Of a stretch of 64,000 bases of DNA, positions 54,526 through 63,434 are shown piece after piece. This DNA comes from Microbacterium oryzae. GTDB lineage: Bacteria; Actinomycetota; Actinomycetes; Actinomycetales; Microbacteriaceae. Position 1 is the first letter of the stretch. Each line of letters begins with the position of its first letter. The stretch is taken from NCBI RefSeq assembly GCF_009735645.1, contig NZ_CP032550.1, positions 806,001 through 870,000 on the forward strand, read 5' to 3'. Under the pieces are notes generated by a model. It was not told the DNA's origin. It worked only from the letters and a program-made list of their open reading frames with translations, and did no database searches. Position numbers and translations under genes: made by a program.

Positions 54526-56178
54526 GTGTCGATTCCCGACCACACCACCCCGACCGACTCCGCGCCCGAGGAGGCTCCCGTCGACGCGACCGCGTCTGCG
54601 GACGAGACCGCCTCGTCTGCCGCCGACGCGCTCACGCGTCAGGCGGTGGCCGACAGCGCTCTCATCGAGGCCGGCGCCATCCCCGCGCCGACCGGAGCGG
54701 AGTCCGCCGACGAGGAGACCCCTGCCGGGGCGCCCGAGCCGGGGTCCGCGCCGGAGCCGACGACCGCGGCGGGCACCGAGCTGCCGGCGGACGGCGCCGC
54801 GGCTGCCGAGCCGACCGAGGCCGCAGACGCCGCGCTGACCGACGCCGAGCCGACGCAGCCCGCAGACGCCACGCCCGATGCCGCTCCGGCGGCGCCCGAG
54901 CAGGCCGACGCCGCACCCGCCGAGGCGCCCACGGAGCCCGGTGAGGTCGTCATCGAGGAGACCTGGGGCCGCGTGACGGAGAACGGCGTCGTGTCGGTCC
55001 GCGAGGGCGACCAGTGGCGCGTCGTGGGCGAGTTCCCCGACGGCACGCCGCAGGAGGCGCTCGACTACTTCGTGCGCAAGTTCGCCGACCTGGAGTTCAA
55101 GGTGTCGACGCTCGAGCAGCGCCGCACGCGCGGCGGCGCATCGGCGAGCGACCTGCGCGGTCAGGCCACGCGCCTGCAGAAGGACGTCTCCGGCGCCACC
55201 GCCGTCGGCGACCTCGCCGGACTCGAGCAGCGCCTCACCGCTCTCGTCGAGGCCCTCGCGGAGGCGACGGCCGAGGAGGCCGCCGCGGCGCGCGCCGCCG
55301 TGGATGCGGCCATCGTCGAGCGCACCGGCATCGTCGAGAAGGCGGAGGCGCTCGCCGCCCGCGACCCGAAGACCGTGCAGTGGAAGCAGGCGACGGCCGA
55401 CCTCGCCGACCTCTTCGCCGCATGGCAGAGCCACCAGCAGAACGGCCCCCGTCTGCCGAAGGCACAGGCTCAGGCCCTCTGGAAGCGTTTCCGTGATGCG
55501 CGCTCGACGGTCGAGCGGCAGCGACGCGCCTTCTTCGCCGAGCTCGACGAGGTGCACAAGTCGGCGCGCGACGCGAAGAACCGTCTCATCGAGCGCGCCG
55601 AGGCCCTCGCTCCGCGCGGCGAGGACGGGATCCCCTCCTACCGCACGCTCCTGGACGAGTGGAAGCGCTCGGGCCGCGCCGGCCGCAAGGCCGACGACGC
55701 GCTCTGGGCCCGCTTCAAGGCCGCGGGCGACGCGCTGTACCAGGCGCGCACGGAGCGCGACCAGGCCGAGCAGGCCGAGTCGGCCCCGCGCATCGAGGCG
55801 CGCCGCGCGCTCCTCGAGGAGGCCAAGGTCGTCGCCGACACGAAGGACCTCACCGAGGCGCGTCGCATCCTCACGGGCATCCAGCGCCGCTGGGACGAGG
55901 TCGGCCGCATCTTCCCGCGCGACGTGGAGCGCGGGCTGGACGATCAGATGCGCCGCATCGAGCAGGAGCTCAAGCAGCGCGAGGACCTGGACTGGAAGCG
56001 CAACAATCCCGAGACGAAGGCGCGAGCCAACGACCTCGGCGGTCAGCTGCGCGAGGCGATCGAGAAGCTGCAGGAGGAGCTCGCCGCCGCGGAGGCGCAG
56101 GGCGACCCGCGTGCGATCGCCGACGCCAAGGAGGCCCTCGAGGCCCGTCAGGCCTGGCTGCGCGCCATCGGCGGCTGA
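54526..56178 (+). CDS. DUF349 coiled-coil protein
   Basis: A 550-residue cytoplasmic protein. Residues 1-140 are disordered, rich in Ala, Glu, Pro and Asp. After ETWGRVTENGVVSVREGDQWRVVGEFPDG (a beta-hairpin segment) comes a long helical region with several DUF349 repeats: DLFAAWQ and LWKRFRDAR; LLDEWKRSGRAGRKADDALWARFKAAGDAL; and GIQRRWDEVGRI. It ends in a coiled coil to residue 550. The GTG at 54526 has AAGGAGA five bases upstream. The function of the family is not established. A strong terminator follows at 56189. Confidence 0.9.
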   Translation: MSIPDHTTPTDSAPEEAPVDATASADETASSAADALTRQAVADSALIEAGAIPAPTGAESADEETPAGAPEPGSAPEPTTAAGTELPADGAAAAEPTEAADAALTDAEPTQPADATPDAAPAAPEQADAAPAEAPTEPGEVVIEETWGRVTENGVVSVREGDQWRVVGEFPDGTPQEALDYFVRKFADLEFKVSTLEQRRTRGGASASDLRGQATRLQKDVSGATAVGDLAGLEQRLTALVEALAEATAEEAAAARAAVDAAIVERTGIVEKAEALAARDPKTVQWKQATADLADLFAAWQSHQQNGPRLPKAQAQALWKRFRDARSTVERQRRAFFAELDEVHKSARDAKNRLIERAEALAPRGEDGIPSYRTLLDEWKRSGRAGRKADDALWARFKAAGDALYQARTERDQAEQAESAPRIEARRALLEEAKVVADTKDLTEARRILTGIQRRWDEVGRIFPRDVERGLDDQMRRIEQELKQREDLDWKRNNPETKARANDLGGQLREAIEKLQEELAAAEAQGDPRAIADAKEALEARQAWLRAIGG

Positions 56179-56188
56179 TCCCACACGA

Positions 56189-56222
56189 GAAGCGGCCCCG
56201 TCCATCCGGACGGGGCCGCTTC
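56189..56222 (+). terminator. hairpin terminator after DUF349 gene
   Basis: A perfect 15-bp inverted repeat (56189-56203 and 56208-56222) has the loop ATCC and starts 10 nt past the stop. Confidence 0.85.
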
Positions 56223-56275
56223 GTCTGTCCACAGGCATCCGCGCCACCCCGGCCATCCGCGGCACACTGGCGAGC

Positions 56276-56866
56276 ATGACCGTGTCGGGCGTCCTCTTCC
56301 CGGGCGGGCGCTTCAGCGTCGCCGAACTGCAGGCGTCATGCCTCGACGGCGAGCTCGTGCCGCTCGGCATCGGGTATCTGCCGGCCGACGCCCCGACGCC
56401 GCCGGCGGTGCGGGCGGCCGCCCTCGCCCCGCTGCTCACCACGAGCTGCGCATACGTCGGGATGGCCGCGGCCTGGATCCATGGGGCGGCCTGCCGATTG
56501 CCGGAGCCTCTCGACGTGCAGCGCGCGGTGCCGTGGCGCACCACCCGCACCCTCGACCGCAGGGTGCGCTTCCACGATCAGGAGCTCGCCCCCGCCGACG
56601 TCGAGCTCCTCGGCGCGACCGCCGTGTCGACCCCGGCGCGCACCCTCGCCGACCTCGCCCGCGACGCGGTGCGCCCGGATCCGCTTCACGCCGATGCCGG
56701 CCGCGCCGCCCTCGTGCTCGCGCGGGACGCCGCGACGCGGGCGACGGCCATCGCCTGGTTCGCCGCGCATCCGCGGCGCACGCACGCGGTCGCGGCGGTC
56801 GCGCTCCTGCGCTCGCTCGACGAGGTCGCCCCCGCCGAGCGAGCTCAGGAGGACGTCACGCGGTAA
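56276..56866 (+). CDS. AbiEi antitoxin-like hypothetical protein
   Basis: A 196-residue protein. Its central part resembles the C-terminal part of AbiEi-type antitoxin proteins: YVGMAAAWIHGAACRLPEP, then VRFHDQELAPADVELLGATAVSTPARTLADLAR, a TPxRTLxDLAR signature. The N-terminal winged helix usual in that family is not evident. No AbiEii-like nucleotidyltransferase toxin lies nearby, so it is probably an orphan of unknown role. CACACT seven bases before the ATG suggests a leaderless message. Its last 22 nt overlap the end of rel on the opposite strand. The frame upstream of 56276 is open but belongs to no gene. Confidence 0.7.
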   Translation: MTVSGVLFPGGRFSVAELQASCLDGELVPLGIGYLPADAPTPPAVRAAALAPLLTTSCAYVGMAAAWIHGAACRLPEPLDVQRAVPWRTTRTLDRRVRFHDQELAPADVELLGATAVSTPARTLADLARDAVRPDPLHADAGRAALVLARDAATRATAIAWFAAHPRRTHAVAAVALLRSLDEVAPAERAQEDVTR

Positions 56867-59076
56867 ACGTCGTAGACGCCGTCGATGCGGCGCACCGCGT
56901 TCAGCACGCGGTCGAGATGCACGGTGTCGCCCATCTCGAACACGTAGCGCGAGATCGCGAGGCGCTCCCGCGTGGTCGACACGTTCGCCGAGAGGATGTT
57001 GACGTGATGCTCGGTGAGCACGCGCGTGATGTCGGAGAGCAGTCCGCCGCGATCGAGGGCCTCGACCTGGATCTGCACGAGGAAGACGCTCTTGGTCGTC
57101 GGCGCCCACTCCACGTCGATCATGCGCTCGGGGTTGTCCTTCAGCGCCCGCACGTTCGTGCAGTCGGCGCGGTGGACCGAGACGCCCTGGCCGCGGGTGA
57201 TGAACCCGACGATCTCGTCGCCGGGCACGGGCGTGCAGCACTTCGCGAGCTTGACGAGGATGTCGTCGGCGCCGCGCACGAGCACGCCCGAGTCGCCGCC
57301 GCGCGACTTTCTGCGCGAGGGGCTCGACGGCAGGTCGATGAGGCCGGTCGCCGGCTCCGACGTCTGATGCAGCGCCGTGACCTTCTCGAGCACCGACTGC
57401 GTCGAGGTGTGCCCCTCGCCCACGGCCGCGTAGAGCGCCGAGACATCCTCGAGCCGCAGCTGGTGCGCGACCTCGGCCAGCGAGTCCTTGAGGTTCTGCA
57501 GAGGCATGTTCTGGCGGCGCATCGCGCGGGCGATGGCCTCCTTGCCCTGCTCGATCGCCTCGTCGCGGCGCTCCTTGGTGAACCAGCCGCGGATCTTGTT
57601 GCGCGCGCGCGAGCTCTTGACGAACTCGAGCCAGTCGTGGCTGGGGCCCGCGTCGGGGTTCTTCGACGTGAAGACCTCGACGATGTCTCCAGAGTTCAGC
57701 TGGGAGTCCAGCGGCACGAGACGGCCGTTGACCTTCGCGCCCATCGTGCGATGGCCGATCTCGGTGTGCACGGCGTACGCGAAGTCGACCGGCGTCGCGC
57801 CGGCGGGGAGCCCGATCACACGCCCCTTCGGCGTGAAGACGTAGACCTCCTTCGCGCCGATCTCGTAGCGCAGCGAGTCCAGGAACTCGCCGGGGTCCTT
57901 CGTCTCGGCCTGCCAGTCGCTGAGGCGGGCCACCCACGCCATGTCGGTGTCGGAGAGACGTCCGTCCTCCTGGCCCGAGGCCATCCGCTCCTTGTACTTC
58001 CAGTGCGCGGCGACGCCGTACTCCGCCTGCTGGTGCATCTCCTGCGTGCGGATCTGGATCTCGACCGTGCGGCCGCCCGGGCCGATCACGGTCGTGTGGA
58101 GCGACCGGTAGAGGTTGAACTTCGGGGTGGCGATGTAGTCCTTGAAGCGCCCGGGAAGCGGCGTCCAGCGCGCGTGGATCGCGCCGAGCACGGCGTAGCA
58201 GTCGCGCACGCTGCTCACGATGACGCGGATGCCGATGAGGTCGTAAATGTCGTCGAACTCGCGTCCGCGGACGATCATCTTCTGGTACACCGAGTACAGC
58301 TGCTTGGGGCGGCCGACGACGGCGCCGCGGATCCGCAGCTCGTGCAGGTCGATGCTGACGTCGTCGATGACGCGCTGCACGTACTGCTCGCGCTGCGGGG
58401 TGCGCTGCTTCACGAGGCTGTCGATCTCGTTGTAGATCTTCGGGTACAGCACCGCGAACGACAGGTCCTCGAGCTCGGACTTGATCGCCTGGATGCCCAG
58501 GCGGTGCGCGAGCGGCGCGTAGATCTCGAGGGTCTCCGTGGCCTTCTTCTTCGCCTTCTCCGGCGGCACGAAGCCCCACGTGCGGGCGTTGTGCAGGCGG
58601 TCGGCGAGCTTGATGACGAGCACGCGGATGTCCTTCGACATCGCGACGATCATCTTGCGGACGGTCTCGGCCTGCGCGCTCTCGCCGTACTTGACCTTGT
58701 CGAGCTTCGTGACGCCGTCGACGAGGAGCGCGACCTCGTCGCCGAACTCCGAGCGGAGGTCCTCGAGCGGGTAGCCGGTGTCCTCCACGGTGTCGTGCAG
58801 GAGCGCCGCGGCGATCGCCTTCGGACCGAGGCCCAGCTCGGCGAGGATCTCCGCGACCGCGAGCGGGTGGGTGATGTAGGGCTCGCCGCTCTGTCGCTTC
58901 TGCCCGCGGTGCCGCTCGGCGGCCACCTGGTACGCCTTCTCGATGATGGCGACGTCGCCGCGCGGGTGGTTCGCGCGCACCGAGGTCAGCAGCTTCGAGA
59001 GATCCGCGTAGCGAGGGGCCCGCGAGAAGATCCGCGGCACGAGCCGTCGCAGGCTCGTGGGGCTGCTGTCGGGCAT
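56845..59076 (-). CDS. relA: bifunctional (p)ppGpp synthetase/hydrolase Rel
   Basis: Makes and degrades the stringent-response alarmone. The 743 residues contain, in order: the HD hydrolase domain with His94-Asp95 (ALLHDTVEDT); the synthetase domain with GIRVIVSSVRDCYAVLG and GRFKDYIATPKFN (about 309); TGS (about 408-470, VYVFTPKGRVIGLPAGATP); a zinc-finger-like region with CCTPVPGD; and a C-terminal ACT domain (about 665-743). RFKD marks the bifunctional type and the intact HD agrees. The ATG at 59076 has GGAGGAGGA upstream. The frame to 59112 was rejected. Confidence 0.96.
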   Translation of the reverse strand: MPDSSPTSLRRLVPRIFSRAPRYADLSKLLTSVRANHPRGDVAIIEKAYQVAAERHRGQKRQSGEPYITHPLAVAEILAELGLGPKAIAAALLHDTVEDTGYPLEDLRSEFGDEVALLVDGVTKLDKVKYGESAQAETVRKMIVAMSKDIRVLVIKLADRLHNARTWGFVPPEKAKKKATETLEIYAPLAHRLGIQAIKSELEDLSFAVLYPKIYNEIDSLVKQRTPQREQYVQRVIDDVSIDLHELRIRGAVVGRPKQLYSVYQKMIVRGREFDDIYDLIGIRVIVSSVRDCYAVLGAIHARWTPLPGRFKDYIATPKFNLYRSLHTTVIGPGGRTVEIQIRTQEMHQQAEYGVAAHWKYKERMASGQEDGRLSDTDMAWVARLSDWQAETKDPGEFLDSLRYEIGAKEVYVFTPKGRVIGLPAGATPVDFAYAVHTEIGHRTMGAKVNGRLVPLDSQLNSGDIVEVFTSKNPDAGPSHDWLEFVKSSRARNKIRGWFTKERRDEAIEQGKEAIARAMRRQNMPLQNLKDSLAEVAHQLRLEDVSALYAAVGEGHTSTQSVLEKVTALHQTSEPATGLIDLPSSPSRRKSRGGDSGVLVRGADDILVKLAKCCTPVPGDEIVGFITRGQGVSVHRADCTNVRALKDNPERMIDVEWAPTTKSVFLVQIQVEALDRGGLLSDITRVLTEHHVNILSANVSTTRERLAISRYVFEMGDTVHLDRVLNAVRRIDGVYDVYRVTSS

Positions 59077-59146
59077 CGTCCTCCTCCCCCGGCCGCCGGG
59101 CGTGGACATCATCCTAAGCCCGCCGCACCGCGCACGAGGGCCGCGG

Positions 59147-60118
59147 TCAAGCGCGGGCTCCGAGCACGCGCTGGTCGCGCTGGGCGATCGCCGGCTCCTT
59201 CTCGCGCATCAGCGAGTAGAGCGGCGCCGACACGAACAGCGTGGAGTAGGTCGCGACGAGGATGCCGACGAAGATCGACAGCGAGATGTCGGAGAGCGTC
59301 TCCGCTCCGAGCCAGATCACGCCGATGAAGAGGATGGCCGCGACCGGCAGCGCTGCCACGATCGACGTGTTGATGGAGCGGACGAGGGTCTGATTGACGC
59401 CGAGGTTGACCGACTCCCCGAACGTGCGCCCGGAGATCTCGCCGTCCTCCGCGGTGTTCTCGCGGATCTTGTCGAAGACCACCGTGGTGTCGTAGAGCGA
59501 GTAGCCGAGGATCGTGAGGAAGCCGATCACCGCCGCGGGCGAGATCGCGAAGCCCGCCAGCGCGTAGATGCCGATCGTGATGACGAGGACGTCGACGAGG
59601 CCGATGATCGCCGCGACCGACATCTTCCAGGTGCGGAAGTAGATGGCGAGGATGACGAACGTCAGCACGAGGAAGACGCCGAGGCCCCACAGCGACTGGC
59701 GCGTGACATCCGCACCCCAGGTCGGGCCGATGAACGAATCGGTCACCTCGGCGGCGTCGACGCCGTAGCCCTCGGCGAGGGCCGCCGAGACCTGGCGGGT
59801 CTCGTCCTGCGACAGCTGCGTGGTCTGCACGCGGATGTCGGTGCCGCCGACGACGGTGACCTTGGCCTCCGCCTCTCCGTCGACCGAGTGCACGGCATCC
59901 GTCGCGATGGACTGGTCCGTGGACTCCGGCGCGGAGACGGTGAACTGCGAGCCGCCCGTGAACTCGATCGAGAGCTCGACACCGCGCACGAACGGCGCGA
60001 GCACCGAGATCGCGACGAGCGCGATGGCGATGATGAACCAGAGCTTCCGGCGCGCGACGAACGGAACCGACGCCTTGCCCGTGTAGAGGTCGTTGCCCCA
60101 CTGTCCCATCGAGCGCAT
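59147..60118 (-). CDS. secF: protein translocase subunit SecF
   Basis: A 323-residue RND-type membrane protein with six membrane segments that with SecD uses proton motive force to finish Sec export. Motifs are LSIEFTGGSQFTV in the periplasmic P1 domain and GYSLYDTTVVFDKIREN and NLGVNQTLVRSINTS in the membrane part. The start overlaps the secD stop by one base (TGATG). An ATG at codon 4 is an alternative start. Confidence 0.96.
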   Translation of the reverse strand: MRSMGQWGNDLYTGKASVPFVARRKLWFIIAIALVAISVLAPFVRGVELSIEFTGGSQFTVSAPESTDQSIATDAVHSVDGEAEAKVTVVGGTDIRVQTTQLSQDETRQVSAALAEGYGVDAAEVTDSFIGPTWGADVTRQSLWGLGVFLVLTFVILAIYFRTWKMSVAAIIGLVDVLVITIGIYALAGFAISPAAVIGFLTILGYSLYDTTVVFDKIRENTAEDGEISGRTFGESVNLGVNQTLVRSINTSIVAALPVAAILFIGVIWLGAETLSDISLSIFVGILVATYSTLFVSAPLYSLMREKEPAIAQRDQRVLGARA

Positions 60119-61815
60119 CAGACGTTCTCCTCCGTGCCGAGGCGCTCGCCTGCGCGGCGCTCAGCTTCCTTGCGTTCGGCGATGGTCTGGCGTCGCTCGG
60201 CTTCCCCGCGCGCGCGGCTGCTGCGCGGCGACGTGACCGCCGGCGCGCGGAACTGCGCGCGTCCGCGGAAGACGGCGCCGAGCGAATCGGGGTCGAGCCC
60301 CGAGAGCGGATGGCCGCCCCCGAAGAAGCGGGTGCGCGCGAGCAGCTGCATGACCGGGTGGGTGAAAATGATGAAGATCAGGATGTCGAGCACGGTGGTG
60401 AGACCGAGCGTGAACGCGAAGCCCTTCACGGTCGCGTCGGCGAGGATGTACAGCACCACGGCCGCGAGGATGTTGATCGACTTCGAGATGTAGATCGTGC
60501 GCTTCGCACGGGCCCAGCCGTCCTCGACCGCCCCGGTGATCGTCTTCCCGTCGCGCAGCTCGTCTCGGATGCGCTCGAAGTAGACGATGAACGAGTCGGC
60601 GGTGAAGCCGATCGTGACGATGAGGCCGGCGACGCCCGCGAGCGACAGACGGTACCCCACGCGCCACGACAGGATGCAGAGCAGGATGTAGGTCAGCACC
60701 GCCATCACGGCGAGCGAGGCGATGATCACGAAGCCCAGTGCGCGGTAGCTGATCGCCACGACGTACAGCGCGACGAGGCCTAGGCCGATCAGGCCGGCGA
60801 TGAGGCCGATCTGCAGCTGCTGCGAGCCGAGCGTGGCGGAGATGGTATCGGAGGAGACGACCTCGAAGCTGATCGGCAGAGCGCCGAACTTCAGCTGGTC
60901 CGCCAGGACCTGCGCGGTCTCCTGCGTGATGCCCTGGCCGGAGATGCTGGGGCGGCCGTTCGTGATGACCGCGTCCATGGTGGGCGCGGAGATGACCTGG
61001 CCATCCAGGACGAACGCGAACATGTTCGCGGGCTGTGCCTGGCCGTAGAGCTGCTGGCTGATCTCGCCGAACGTCTTGGTGCCCTCGCCGTTGAAGCGCA
61101 GCTGCACGGCCCACTGGCCGTTCTGCTGATCGACGACCGCCTGCGCGTCGGAGATAGACGAGCCGTCCATCTCGAGCGGGCCGAGGAGGTACTTCGCGGA
61201 TCCGGTCTCGTCGCACGCGATGAGCGGCTGGTCGTCGGCGGCCTCGGACGGGTCGGACGGCTGCGCGCAGTCGTACGCGAAGAACTGCGCCTGCAGCGCG
61301 GGCGTGATCCAGTTCGGGTCGTTGCCCGCCGTTGGCTCGACCGTGGGGGTCGCGGGCAGCGACGGGTCGGGCGTCGGGTACGGCGTGGTCTCGCCGTCCT
61401 CGCCCACGAACGTGTTGGCGGCCGCGTCGGCGTAGAGCACCTTGCGGAGCTGCATCTGCGCGCTCGCCTCGATCCGCTCGCGGGTCGCGTCATCCGCGAC
61501 CCCCGGGATCTGCACGACGATGTTGTTCGCGCCTTGCGTGGTCACCTCGGCCTCGGAGACGCCGGAGGCGTCCACGCGCTGGCGGATGATCGTCACCGCC
61601 TGGCGCATCTGCTCGTCGGACGGGGTCTCGTCCGCTGTCTGCGCCTCGAGCACGATCTGCGTGCCGCCCTGCAGGTCGAGCGCGAGTTCGGGAACCCAGG
61701 CGCTCTCCTTGAACACGTGCACGCCGAGCGCGTTCACGCCGAAGAGCACCGCCGTGAGGACGAGGAGGCCGGTGAGAGTGCGCACAGCTCTGCGCACGGG
61801 TGAGGATGTCGCCAC
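60118..61815 (-). CDS. secD: protein translocase subunit SecD
   Basis: A 565-residue partner of SecF. It has an N-terminal membrane helix, periplasmic P1 domain with LALDLQGGTQIVLEA, an internal segment with a proline/aspartate-rich insertion (PYPTPDPSLPATPTVEPTAG), and a membrane domain with AGLIVTIGFTADSFIVYFERIRDELR and DATVKGFAFTLGLTTVLDI. The C-terminal tail of about 90 residues is basic. The GTG start is 47 nt past yajC; its ribosome site is weak. Confidence 0.96.
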   Translation of the reverse strand: MATSSPVRRAVRTLTGLLVLTAVLFGVNALGVHVFKESAWVPELALDLQGGTQIVLEAQTADETPSDEQMRQAVTIIRQRVDASGVSEAEVTTQGANNIVVQIPGVADDATRERIEASAQMQLRKVLYADAAANTFVGEDGETTPYPTPDPSLPATPTVEPTAGNDPNWITPALQAQFFAYDCAQPSDPSEAADDQPLIACDETGSAKYLLGPLEMDGSSISDAQAVVDQQNGQWAVQLRFNGEGTKTFGEISQQLYGQAQPANMFAFVLDGQVISAPTMDAVITNGRPSISGQGITQETAQVLADQLKFGALPISFEVVSSDTISATLGSQQLQIGLIAGLIGLGLVALYVVAISYRALGFVIIASLAVMAVLTYILLCILSWRVGYRLSLAGVAGLIVTIGFTADSFIVYFERIRDELRDGKTITGAVEDGWARAKRTIYISKSINILAAVVLYILADATVKGFAFTLGLTTVLDILIFIIFTHPVMQLLARTRFFGGGHPLSGLDPDSLGAVFRGRAQFRAPAVTSPRSSRARGEAERRQTIAERKEAERRAGERLGTEENV

Positions 61816-61862
61816 GAGACGTCAGCTTTCCGGTCGGCCCGAGGGCCCGAGATGGGGACGAG

Positions 61863-62309
61863 TCAGTTCTGGGGCTTGTCGTCACCGGGGCGACGGCCGC
61901 CCTCGATGTCGTCCAGGCCGTCCACGCGCGGCGCATCGTCGACCGGACGCTCCACGTCGGCCCCGCTGAGGTTCAGCAGCTCGTCCTGCTGCGCGACGGG
62001 CTCGACGGTCTCGTCATCCGCGGCGTCGACCGCGACGGCGGCCGTCTCCGGAGCCAGGTCGAGCGCCTGCGCGTGCACCTCGATGACGACTCCGGGAGCC
62101 ACCTCGATCTCGGCGGGCTGCGTGAGGTCGTCCGCGTCGAAGAACACGATGGTGCCGAAGATGCCGCTGCGGGTCATCACCCGCGCGCCGGGAACCAGCT
62201 GGGCCTGTCGACGCTCCTGCTCCTCCTTCATCTTCTTGGTGCGGCGGCGGGAGCTGACGAACATGAACACCAGCAGCGCGGCCAGGACGACGAGGAGGAG
62301 AAGATCCAT
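61863..62309 (-). CDS. yajC: preprotein translocase accessory subunit YajC
   Basis: A 148-residue protein with one N-terminal membrane helix (LLLLVVLAALLVFMFV, residues 3-18), a basic segment RRRTKKMKEEQERR, and the YajC core LVPGARVMTRSGIFGTIV. It is longer than the usual ~110 residues because of an acidic, Asp/Glu/Pro-rich tail after residue 90. It stands before secD and secF, the conserved order. Confidence 0.94.
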   Translation of the reverse strand: MDLLLLVVLAALLVFMFVSSRRRTKKMKEEQERRQAQLVPGARVMTRSGIFGTIVFFDADDLTQPAEIEVAPGVVIEVHAQALDLAPETAAVAVDAADDETVEPVAQQDELLNLSGADVERPVDDAPRVDGLDDIEGGRRPGDDKPQN

Positions 62310-62392
62310 GGAGGATGCGCCTTTCAGACGTGCGTGAGCCGTCTTCGGCTCGAGGGGAACGACGCCGGAGAGCCCGGCGGAAGTCTCCAGCG

Positions 62393-62398
62393 ATTATA
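62393..62398 (-). promoter_or_regulatory. probable yajC-secDF promoter, -10 in the ruvB stop
   Basis: TATAAT, a consensus -10, overlaps the TAA stop of ruvB. The mRNA start would be near 62386, leaving a leader of about 76 nt with two short hairpins (GAGCCG/CGGCTC at 62336-62351 and CGCCGG/CCGGCG near 62363). The -35 is weak. Confidence 0.5.
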
Positions 62399-63434
62399 GG
62401 TCATCGAGTTTCAGCGCTGTCTGCCCCTGCGCTGCGTGCACCACGCCGAGGTGCTCGTACGCCTCCGGAGTGGCGACCCGCCCGCGCGGCGTGCGCCCCA
62501 TGAAGCCGATGCGCACGAGGTAGGGCTCCACGACGCTCTCGACCGTGTCGGCCTCCTCGCCGACGGAGACCGCCAGCGTGCCGAGGCCCACGGGACCGCC
62601 GCGGAATCGCCGCACGAGGGCGTCCAGCACGGCGCGGTCGAGCCGGTCCAGACCGATCGCGTCGACGTCGTACAGCTCGAGAGCGGCCCGGACGTCGTCG
62701 AGCGACGCCGCTCGGCCGCCGCCGCGCACGAGCGCGTAGTCCCGCACGCGACGCAGCAGTCGATTCGCGATGCGCGGCGTGCCGCGCGAGCGGCGCGCGA
62801 TCTCGTCGCGCTGCGGACCCGCGAGGTCCATCCCGATGACGCGCGCGGAGCGGGCGATGACCTGCTCGAGCTCCTCGGGTTCGTAGTACTCGAGGTGGGC
62901 GGTGAACCCGAAGCGGTCGCGCAGCGGATTCGGCAGCATGCCCGACCGGGTCGTCGCGCCGACGAGGGTGAACGGAGCGAGGTCCAGCGGGATGCTCGTC
63001 GCGCCGGCGCCTTTGCCCACCATGATGTCGATGCGGAAGTCCTCCATGGCGAGGTACAGCATCTCCTCGGCCGTGCGGGCCATCCGATGGATCTCGTCGA
63101 TGAAGAGCACCTCGCCCGGTACGAGACTCGACAGCAGCGCGGCGAGGTCGCCGGCGTGCTGGATGGCCGGGCCGCTCGACATGCGCAGCGGCCGGTCGCT
63201 CTCGTGGGCGATGATCATCGCCAGGGTGGTCTTGCCGAGGCCGGGAGGGCCGGCGAGGAGGATGTGGTCGGCGGGGCGCTCCTGGATGCGCGCGGCGTCG
63301 AGGAGGAGCTGCAGCTGCCCGCGCACCTTGTGCTGGCCGACGAACTCCTCCAGGCTCGCCGGCCGCAGGGCGCCCTCGATGGCGAGCTCGGTGTCGTCCG
63401 CGGGCTCCGGCGAGATGGCGTCCCGCTCAGCCAC
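62394..63434 (-). CDS. ruvB: Holliday junction helicase motor RuvB
   Basis: A 346-residue AAA+ motor that drives branch migration with RuvA. It has Walker [12 protein letters not shown], Walker [11 protein letters not shown], sensor 1 [11 protein letters not shown], and the winged-helix C-terminus [21 protein letters not shown]. The GTG at 63434 overlaps the ruvA stop by 8 nt. Confidence 0.97.
   Translation of the reverse strand: MAERDAISPEPADDTELAIEGALRPASLEEFVGQHKVRGQLQLLLDAARIQERPADHILLAGPPGLGKTTLAMIIAHESDRPLRMSSGPAIQHAGDLAALLSSLVPGEVLFIDEIHRMARTAEEMLYLAMEDFRIDIMVGKGAGATSIPLDLAPFTLVGATTRSGMLPNPLRDRFGFTAHLEYYEPEELEQVIARSARVIGMDLAGPQRDEIARRSRGTPRIANRLLRRVRDYALVRGGGRAASLDDVRAALELYDVDAIGLDRLDRAVLDALVRRFRGGPVGLGTLAVSVGEEADTVESVVEPYLVRIGFMGRTPRGRVATPEAYEHLGVVHAAQGQTALKLDDL

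Noticed and set aside
56338..59328. Plus-strand open frame of 996 codons opposite rel
   Set aside because: Antisense shadow of rel; only its first 530 nt coincide with the AbiEi-like gene, in another frame.
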